A stretch of 10,724 bases of DNA from Streptomyces violaceoruber (GTDB lineage Bacteria > Actinomycetota > Actinomycetes > Streptomycetales > Streptomycetaceae), in assembly GCA_000720805.1 (NCBI GenBank), contig JODI01000152.1, positions 1 through 10,724 on the forward strand, written 5' to 3'. Position numbers and translations under genes: made by a program. Each line of letters begins with the position of its first letter. Within the stretch, counting starts at the first letter, position 1. Positions 5,711 to 10,724 of the stretch are shown here, in pieces. The notes under the pieces are model-generated. The model worked only from the letters and a program-made list of their open reading frames with translations, was not told where the DNA came from and did no database searches.

Positions 5711-7138
5711 ATGACGTCGTCGCCGACCGGCTCCGGGACCGCCGCGTGGGAGGTGCTGCTTCCCGCCGCGTCGGCGCCCGCCCGCTCCCGGGGCCGGGCC
5801 CTTCGGACGGCCCTGCGGGAGGCGGTCAGATCGGGGCGGCTGACCGCGGGCACGCGGCTGCCGTCGAGCCGGGACCTCGCGGCCGACCTCGGGGTGTCAC
5901 GGGGCCTGGTCACGGAGACGTACGAGCAGTTGACGGCGGAGGGGTACCTGCGCAGTGGCCGCGGGGCCGGGACCTGGGTGAGCGAGGCGGTACGGGCCGC
6001 ACGGCCCCGCGCACACGACCTCGCCCCGCGCTCCCCCGGCACCCGTGCCGACTTCCTGCCGGGGAGTCCGGACCTGTCGCTGTTCCCGCGCGCCGCGTGG
6101 GCCGCCGCCCAGCGTGGCGTCCTGGCCGAACTGGCGCACCGGGAGCTCGGCTATCCCGATCCGCGCGGGCTGCCCCGGCTGCGTACCGCGCTGGCCGACC
6201 TGCTCGCGCGGCGCCGGGGCGTGGTCGCCGACCCGGAGCGGATCGTGGTCGTCTCCGGGGTGACCCAGGCGACCGCCCTCCTCGGGTTCGTCCTCCGCGC
6301 GCGCGGGGTGTGCGCCGTAGGTGTCGAGGACCCCGGCAGCCCTCAGCACGCCGAGCTCTACGCGGCGGCCGGTGTCAGCACGGTTCCCATCCCGCTGGAC
6401 GACGAGGGGCTCGCCGTGGGAGCGCTGTACGGCTCGGGCGTACGGGCCGTGGTGACGACCCCCGCCCACCAGTTCCCCACCGGGGTGGCCTACTCGGCGC
6501 GACGCCGCGCGGAACTGCTGGACTGGGCACGGTCCGTGGACGGCCTCGTCCTGGAGGACGACTACGACGGCGACTTCCGTTACGACCGCGCTCCCGTGGG
6601 CGCGCTCCAGGGACTCGACCCGGAACACGTGGCCTACACGGGCTCGGTCAGCAAGTCACTGGCACCGGGGCTGCGGCTGGGCTGGCTGCTGGTCCCGGAG
6701 TCCCTCGTCGAGGAGGTCGTCGCCCGCAAGCGGACCCTGGATCTGGGGCATCCCTCGCTCGACCAGGCGTTGTTCGCCCGATTCGTGGAGCGCGGTGACC
6801 ACGACCGCCACCTGCGCCGCTGCCAGCGGGCCTACCGGGAACGGCGGGACGCGCTCGTCGCCGCCCTGGAGGAGCACTTCCCCGGCACGGAGGTGACCGG
6901 GATCGCGGCGGGACTGCACGTGATCGCCGTGCTGCCGGAGCGCTACGGCCCACAGGAGCGGTTCCTCGCGGAGACGGCCGCGGCCGGGGTGGCCGTACGC
7001 CCGCTGTCGGACTGTGCCCACACGCGCGTCGAAACCGACGGCAAGGGGGATGTCCGGCTGGTCCTGGGATACGCCCAGCTGTCCCCCGCGCGGATCCGGG
7101 ACGGCGTACGGGCGATGGCGGAAGCCGTCACGACCTGA
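5711..7138 (+). CDS. MocR/PdxR-type GntR regulator with aminotransferase-like domain
   Basis: The 475-residue protein fuses a GntR winged helix (about residues 25-92, RLPSSRDLAADLGVSRGLVTETY) to a fold-type I aminotransferase domain (about 112-470). The PLP-binding parts are intact: PAHQFPTG (251-258), LEDDYDGDFRY (281-291), SVSKSLAPG with the Schiff-base lysine Lys315, and LRLGW (321-325). MocR proteins use PLP or PLP adducts as the effector and usually control vitamin B6, GABA, taurine or related amino-compound genes, often transcribed divergently. Here no PLP-metabolism gene is next door, and the upstream gene (a RibD_C-like reductase) points the same way, so the target is unclear. The ATG at 5711 has no Shine-Dalgarno but a -10 box at leaderless distance. 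The last 37 bases of the gene form the first, degenerate copy of a 38-bp repeat. Confidence 0.93.
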   Translation: MTSSPTGSGTAAWEVLLPAASAPARSRGRALRTALREAVRSGRLTAGTRLPSSRDLAADLGVSRGLVTETYEQLTAEGYLRSGRGAGTWVSEAVRAARPRAHDLAPRSPGTRADFLPGSPDLSLFPRAAWAAAQRGVLAELAHRELGYPDPRGLPRLRTALADLLARRRGVVADPERIVVVSGVTQATALLGFVLRARGVCAVGVEDPGSPQHAELYAAAGVSTVPIPLDDEGLAVGALYGSGVRAVVTTPAHQFPTGVAYSARRRAELLDWARSVDGLVLEDDYDGDFRYDRAPVGALQGLDPEHVAYTGSVSKSLAPGLRLGWLLVPESLVEEVVARKRTLDLGHPSLDQALFARFVERGDHDRHLRRCQRAYRERRDALVAALEEHFPGTEVTGIAAGLHVIAVLPERYGPQERFLAETAAAGVAVRPLSDCAHTRVETDGKGDVRLVLGYAQLSPARIRDGVRAMAEAVTT

Positions 7139-7213
7139 CCGGCGTACCGGCGATGGCGAAACCCGTCACAGCCGGACCGGCGTACCGGCGATGGCGAAAC
7201 CCGTCACAGCCGG
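7100..7213. repeat. Three-copy 38-bp tandem repeat spanning the end of the MocR gene
   Basis: Two identical copies lie at 7138-7175 and 7176-7213, each with GGCGATGGCGAAACCCGTCA. A third copy at 7100-7137, 30 of 38 bases matching, forms the end of the MocR coding sequence (residues RDGVRAMAEAVTT). The noncoding copies therefore look like duplications of the gene's 3' end. Since 38 is not a multiple of three, they do not extend the protein. Confidence 0.9.
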
Positions 7214-7239
7214 ACCGGCTCACACGCGCCCGCCGGTTC
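7212..7239 (+). terminator. Hairpin after the 38-bp repeats, candidate MocR terminator
   Basis: GGACCGGC (7212-7219) pairs with GCCGGTTC (7232-7239), an 8-bp stem with one G-T wobble and a 12-base loop. It lies about 75 bases after the MocR stop and before the phoD control region. There is no T tract, as often in Streptomyces terminators. Confidence 0.45.
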
Positions 7240-7291
7240 TGATGCGCACGCGGGTTCCGCTGCCCCGCCCCGGTTGCCCTCGGGGGCAGTT

Positions 7292-7313
7292 GTTCACTTG
7301 CGGTTTGCGTGTG
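7292..7313 (+). promoter_or_regulatory. PHO-box-like direct repeat upstream of phoD
   Basis: GTTCACTTGCG (7292-7302) is directly followed by GTTTGCGTGTG (7303-7313). Streptomyces PhoP binds 11-bp direct-repeat units with the core GTTCACC. The first unit matches 6 of 7 core bases and the second 4 of 7. The position about 90-110 bases before a PhoD-type phosphatase gene fits activation under phosphate starvation. A possible -10, TAGTTG, lies at 7329-7334. Confidence 0.55.
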
Positions 7314-7330
7314 CGCTGCGGCGTCCCAGT

Positions 7331-7376
7331 AGTTGTGGCACTGCACACCGGCCAGTTGCGGCACCGCACGCCGGCC
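7331..7376. repeat. Two-copy 23-bp tandem repeat before phoD
   Basis: Copy 1 (7331-7353) and copy 2 (7354-7376) are directly adjacent and agree at 20 of 23 bases. They start AGTTGTGGCAC and AGTTGCGGCAC, and both end CCGGCC; the three differences are all transitions. They lie between the PHO-box-like site and the phoD Shine-Dalgarno (7390-7394). They may be in the leader RNA or form a second operator; 23 bp is close to two helical turns. Confidence 0.85.
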
Positions 7377-7401
7377 GGAACCCGTCGCTGGAGGCGTATC
7401 C

Positions 7402-8988
7402 ATGTCACACCGTCCGCTCCCCGGCCGCCGCAGCGTCCTGCGCGGCTCTCTGGCCGCTTCGGCGGCCCTGACCCTGCCCGCGAGCCTCGGCGCGGCACCG
7501 GCCCTCGCCCTGTCCGGACGCCCGAAGGCGGGGTGGGGCGTGCAGACGGGAGACGTGACAGCCGATTCCGGTCTGGTGTGGGTGCGGTCCGACCGGCCCG
7601 CCCGGATGATCGTCGAGACGTCCGCGACCGAGTCGTTCCGCAACCCGCGCAGATGGCAGGGCCCGCTGCTCGGCGCGGACACGGACTTCACCGGCACCAC
7701 CCGGCTGCGCTCACTGCCCTCGGGCGAGCAGATCCACTACCGCGTCCTGCTGGCCGACCCGGACGACCCGCGCCGCACCGGCGAGCCGGTCGCCGGCTCG
7801 TTCCGTACCGTGTCGCCGCGCAGGAGCCACGGTGTGCGCTTCCTGTGGTCCGGCGACCTGGCCGGGCAGGGCTGGGGCATCAACCCCGAGTTCGGCGGCT
7901 ACACGATCTACCACGCGATGGCCAAGCTCGACCCGGACTTCTTCCTCTGCAGCGGCGACAACATCTACGCCGACGGCCCGATCGCGGCGACCCAGGCCCT
8001 GCCCGACGGCGGCACCTGGCGGAACATCACCACCGAGGAGAAGTCCAAGGTCGCCGAGACCCTGGCCGAGTTCCGCGGCAACTTCCGGTACAACCTGCTG
8101 GACGAGAACCTCAAGCGGTTCAACGCCCAGGTGCCGTCCGTCATCCAGTGGGACGATCACGAGGTCCGCAACAACTGGTACCCGGGTGAGGTCATCGCGG
8201 CCACGGACACCCGCTACACCGAGAAGAGCGTGGACGTGCTGGCGGCGCGGGCCCGGCGCGCGTTCAGCGAGTACTTCCCCGTCTCCACCCTGCGACCGGG
8301 CGCACGGGACGGCCGGGTGTACCGGGTCCTGCGGCAGGGCCCGCTGCTGGACGTGTTCGTGCTGGACATGCGGACATACCGCAACGCCAACTCGCCGGAC
8401 GACCAGACCGTGGACCCGCAGGGCATCCTCGGCGCCGAGCAGCTCGAGTGGCTCAAGCGGGAGCTGTCGCGCTCGCGGGCGGTGTGGAAGGTGATCGCCG
8501 CCGACATGCCGCTCGGGCTGGTCGTGCCGGACACCACCGAGGGCAGGCCGAACATCGAGGCCGTGGCGCAGGGCGACCCGGGCGCGCCTCTCGGACGTGA
8601 ACTGCAGATCGCCGAGCTGCTGCGGCACATCAAGCACCGGCGGATCACCGGCACGGTGTGGCTGACGGCCGACGTGCACCACACCTCGGCGCAGCACTAC
8701 CAGCCCTCGCGGGCCGCCTTCACCGACTTCGAGCCGTTCTGGGAGTTCGTGTCCGGGCCGCTGAACGCGGGCGCCTTCCCGGCCAGTGCGCTCGACAACA
8801 CCTTCGGTCCGGAGCGGGTGTTCGTGAAGGCGCCGACCGCCTCCAACGTGTCGCCCGCCGGCGGCTACCAGTTCTTCGGCGAGGTGGACATCGACGGCAA
8901 CAGCGGGGAGCTGACGGTACGGCTGCGGGAGCAGGACGGCACCGTGCTGTTCACCCAGGTGCTCCAGCCGGGCCGGGTGGGCCAGTAA
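7402..8988 (+). CDS. phoD: PhoD-family alkaline phosphatase, Tat-secreted
   Basis: The 528-residue protein begins with a twin-arginine signal peptide: GRRSVLRG (8-15), a hydrophobic stretch to about 33, and a likely cleavage after ALA at 34-36. A PhoD N-terminal beta domain (about 42-138) precedes the metallophosphatase domain (about 143-515). Metal-site motifs are SGD (150-152), CSGDNIY (183-189), WDDHEVRNNW (250-259), LDMRTYR (321-327) and TADVHH (422-427). Secreted PhoD enzymes release phosphate from phosphomono- or diesters outside the cell. The ATG at 7402 has GGAGG (7390-7394) 7 bases upstream and gives the complete signal peptide; the frame is open further upstream but holds no signal there. 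The typical PhoD SCQ loop reads SGD here, so it belongs to a divergent branch. A PHO-box-like site upstream suggests PhoP control, and a strong terminator follows, so it is probably a single-gene unit. Confidence 0.93.
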   Translation: MSHRPLPGRRSVLRGSLAASAALTLPASLGAAPALALSGRPKAGWGVQTGDVTADSGLVWVRSDRPARMIVETSATESFRNPRRWQGPLLGADTDFTGTTRLRSLPSGEQIHYRVLLADPDDPRRTGEPVAGSFRTVSPRRSHGVRFLWSGDLAGQGWGINPEFGGYTIYHAMAKLDPDFFLCSGDNIYADGPIAATQALPDGGTWRNITTEEKSKVAETLAEFRGNFRYNLLDENLKRFNAQVPSVIQWDDHEVRNNWYPGEVIAATDTRYTEKSVDVLAARARRAFSEYFPVSTLRPGARDGRVYRVLRQGPLLDVFVLDMRTYRNANSPDDQTVDPQGILGAEQLEWLKRELSRSRAVWKVIAADMPLGLVVPDTTEGRPNIEAVAQGDPGAPLGRELQIAELLRHIKHRRITGTVWLTADVHHTSAQHYQPSRAAFTDFEPFWEFVSGPLNAGAFPASALDNTFGPERVFVKAPTASNVSPAGGYQFFGEVDIDGNSGELTVRLREQDGTVLFTQVLQPGRVGQ

Positions 8989-9011
8989 CTCCCTTACCCT
9001 CGAAAGGCGTC

Positions 9012-9042
9012 CCGCGCACCGGCGTCATCTCCCGGTGCGCGG
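9012..9042 (+). terminator. Strong hairpin terminator of phoD
   Basis: CCGCGCACCGG (9012-9022) and CCGGTGCGCGG (9032-9042) form a perfect 11-bp stem with a 9-base loop, 24 bases after the phoD stop codon. No U tract follows, as is common for Streptomyces terminators. Confidence 0.85.
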
Positions 9043-9077
9043 CTCGCGCTCGCGGCTCGCGCCCAGGGCCCGCGCTC

Positions 9078-9194
9078 ACGGTCCGGTCTGCGGTGAGACC
9101 GTATAAGAAGCAACAAAAAAGTACGGAACCGCACTTTACCGATCAGTCACAGAGCGTTCGTGATCGCGCAACACCGTTCCTTCACTGTGGTCGC
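9078..9194 (+). promoter_or_regulatory. AT-richer leader with inverted repeat before the ACT-GNAT gene
   Basis: This is one of the AT-richest stretches of the window (TATAAG at 9103-9108 and a run of six A at 9114-9119). It contains an inverted repeat with two alternative pairings: ACGGTC (9078-9083) with GACCGT (9097-9102), or CGGTCT (9084-9089) with AGACCG (9096-9101). It should hold the promoter of the ACT-GNAT gene, but I found no convincing -35/-10 pair. GGAAC at 9125-9129 with GTC at 9146-9148 has ECF-like spacing but is weak. No Shine-Dalgarno precedes the ATG at 9195. Confidence 0.35.
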
Positions 9195-10631
9195 ATGACT
9201 CGAAACGTGTCCGATGTGACCCGCACCAAACACGGCCGTCCCGTCCACCACTGGCGACGCGACGTGGTCGAACTCGCCGCCCTGTTCACGGCCGTCGCGG
9301 TGGCGGACGCCGTGGCGAACCTCGTCGGCCACGGCCCCGACGGTCCGGCCCTGCTGGCGGCCTCGGCGGTCGCCCTGATCGCCACCGCCGCCTTCCACAC
9401 ATGGTGGTCACGCCGCCACGGTCACGCCCCTCCGACGAGTGATACCGATGCCCGGCCACTGCCCGGGAAGCAGCAGGCAGGACCGGCGGCGGACGCGGAC
9501 CCCGTGACCGGCGAGAGCACACTGTGGCGGATGCGGACGACGGTGAAGGACGAGCCGGGCTCGCTGGCCGCCCTGTGCGCGGCCCTCGCCGGGCAGCGGG
9601 TCGACATCCTGAGCCTGCAGACCCATCCGCTGGCCGACGGCACGGTGGACGAGTTCCTGCTGCGCGGCCCCGCGGAGCTCGCGGGCTCCGGGATCACCCG
9701 TGAGGTCGCGCTGGCCGGAGGCAGCGACACCTGGATCGAGCGGGCGGACGCCCACGACCTGGTGGACGCCCCGACGCGGGTCCTCGGCCTGGCCACCCGT
9801 ACGGCGCTGGACGCCGCCGAACTTCCCCTCGCACTGCGGCAGTTGCTGGGCCGGTGCACCATCCGCTCGCTGCCCGCCAAGCCGGCGGCCGGAGGCGGCC
9901 GGGTGCCGCAGGACGTGCCGGTGGAAGGGGTTCTGGAGGACACCGTGATGCGGCTGCGGGCGCCGGAAGGCGGAGTGATCACCGTGGAGCGGCCCTACCT
10001 GCCGTTCACCCCGACCGAGTTCGCGCGGGCCCGCGCGCTGGTGGAGCTGGACGCGCGGCTCGGTCCGCGGGTGCCGCGCAGCCAGGACGTGCTGACGCTG
10101 CCCGAGGGCAACGCGATCACCGTACGGCGGGCCGACACCGGTGACCTGGAGGCCGCGAAGGCGATGCACGAGCGGTGCTCGGCGCGGACCCTCGGGATGC
10201 GCTACCACGGGCCCGCCGGTGACGCCGACCGCTACTTGAAGCACCTGCTCAGTCCGCGCTTCGGCCGCACGCTCGCCGTGCAGGCCCCCTCCGGCCGCAT
10301 CGTCGGACTCGGCCACCTGCTGTGGGACGGGGACGAGACGGAGGTCGCCCTGCTCGTCGAGGACGCCTGGCAGCGGCGCGGCGTCGGCGCCGAACTCCTC
10401 GGCCGGCTGGTGGCGATGGCGGTCGAGGCCGGCTGCGCGAGCGTGTACGCGGTGACGCAGTCGTCCAACACCGGCATGGTCGCGGCGATGCGCGGGCTCG
10501 GTCTCCCCCTCGACTACCAGATCGAGGAGGGCACCCTGGTGATCACGGCCCGCCTCGAGACGACCGCGGTCTCCGCCCTGCCGCCGTACGCGGAGGGGCG
10601 GGAGTTCGGCGAGGAGATCGTGCGGGACTAG
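9195..10631 (+). CDS. Membrane-anchored ACT-GNAT acetyltransferase fusion
   Basis: The 478-residue protein has three parts. Two predicted transmembrane helices lie at about residues 24-44 and 50-71, followed by a polar linker. An ACT amino-acid-binding domain lies at about 110-160 (RMRTTVKDEPGSLAALCAAL, then VDILSLQTHPL). A GNAT acetyltransferase domain occupies about 307-455, with the acetyl-CoA loop QRRGVG at 393-398. The middle (about 165-300) is not assigned. ACT-GNAT proteins of actinomycetes are known as protein lysine acetyltransferases controlled by amino acids; the membrane anchor is an unusual addition. The ATG at 9195 has no Shine-Dalgarno. A GTG at 9504 (V104) would yield a soluble ACT-GNAT protein, but the upstream segment looks coding, with two hydrophobic helices and strong GC third positions. 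It stands alone between a terminator and an insertion sequence. Confidence 0.85.
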   Translation: MTRNVSDVTRTKHGRPVHHWRRDVVELAALFTAVAVADAVANLVGHGPDGPALLAASAVALIATAAFHTWWSRRHGHAPPTSDTDARPLPGKQQAGPAADADPVTGESTLWRMRTTVKDEPGSLAALCAALAGQRVDILSLQTHPLADGTVDEFLLRGPAELAGSGITREVALAGGSDTWIERADAHDLVDAPTRVLGLATRTALDAAELPLALRQLLGRCTIRSLPAKPAAGGGRVPQDVPVEGVLEDTVMRLRAPEGGVITVERPYLPFTPTEFARARALVELDARLGPRVPRSQDVLTLPEGNAITVRRADTGDLEAAKAMHERCSARTLGMRYHGPAGDADRYLKHLLSPRFGRTLAVQAPSGRIVGLGHLLWDGDETEVALLVEDAWQRRGVGAELLGRLVAMAVEAGCASVYAVTQSSNTGMVAAMRGLGLPLDYQIEEGTLVITARLETTAVSALPPYAEGREFGEEIVRD

Positions 10632-10724
10632 ACGAGTAAGTCCGAAGGCTTGGTCAGTGGTCGTAGGCGGTCAGTGATCGGGTGATGGCTTGGCCCGTGT
10701 TGCGGTTGTGCCAGATGGCGGCGG
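10632..10724. mobile_element. Edge of an insertion sequence, cut by the window end
   Basis: The transposase 3' end at 10654 implies that the element's terminus lies between the ACT-GNAT stop (10631) and 10654. I could not identify the terminal inverted repeat or a target duplication, because the other end is outside the window. CTAG at 10628-10631, overlapping the ACT-GNAT stop codon, is a possible junction. Confidence 0.55.
10654..10724 (-). CDS. Transposase C-terminus, IS982-like (partial)
   Basis: Only the last 22 or so codons are present, ending in TGA at 10654-10656. The minus-strand reading gives AAIWHNRNTGQ followed by AITRSLTAYDH and stop. The pattern AxIWHN-x-x-TG-x-x-x-x-RSLxAYDH is what I recall as the C-terminal end of IS982-family transposases of Streptomyces. 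The body of the protein, with its DDE catalytic residues, lies beyond the window, so completeness cannot be judged. The family assignment rests on this short signature. Confidence 0.7.
   Translation of the reverse strand, partial: AAIWHNRNTGQAITRSLTAYDH

Noticed and set aside
9125..9148. ECF-type promoter GGAAC-N16-GTC before the ACT-GNAT gene
   Set aside because: Only the short cores match, the context differs from known ECF consensus sequences, and no transcription data support it.
8658..9194. An upstream extension of the ACT-GNAT frame into phoD
   Set aside because: It overlaps phoD in another frame, crosses a strong terminator and lacks domain content. ATG 9195 is the first sensible start.

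Overview
The window is very GC-rich, uses GTG and TTG as well as ATG starts, and carries gene families typical of Streptomyces: a ROK regulator, HutC-type GntR, an ECF41/SigJ sigma factor, a Tat-exported PhoD phosphatase and an ACT-GNAT protein. It looks like a draft-assembly contig from a Streptomyces or close relative. Positions 2-35 are Illumina Nextera adapter, so the left edge is an assembly end and not biology. The right edge cuts into an insertion sequence.

Layout: adapter (2-35); a noncoding tandem-repeat block and leader (109-600); a ROK regulator (+, 601-1758); a convergent HutC-type GntR regulator (-, 1956-2714) whose promoter overlaps a clear palindromic operator (2791-2825); an ECF41 (SigJ-like) sigma factor (-, 2965-3849); a shared divergent region with three 14-bp direct repeats and three palindromes (3921-4011); an alpha/beta hydrolase (+, 4050-4883); a possible relic of a secreted esterase (-, 4889-4954); a RibD_C/DHFR-like reductase (+, 5038-5610); a MocR-type regulator with an apparently leaderless promoter (+, 5711-7138); a 38-bp repeat array covering the end of that gene; a PHO-box-like site and a 23-bp tandem repeat upstream of a Tat-secreted PhoD-family phosphatase (+, 7402-8988); a strong hairpin terminator; a membrane-ACT-GNAT fusion (+, 9195-10631); and the 3' end of an IS982-type transposase (-, from 10654).

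These genes do not form one operon or pathway. The window is a run of mostly single-gene transcription units rich in regulators: three DNA-binding repressors or activators, one sigma factor and one allosteric acetyltransferase. The best-supported regulatory circuit is probable autoregulation of the GntR gene. The sigma factor/hydrolase pair is the most likely functional unit, through its shared intergenic region. PhoD is probably under phosphate control. I see no phage, CRISPR, toxin-antitoxin or biosynthetic cluster, and no convincing new multi-gene system. The notable material is small scale: operators, tandem repeats, a decayed gene and unusual domain variants.
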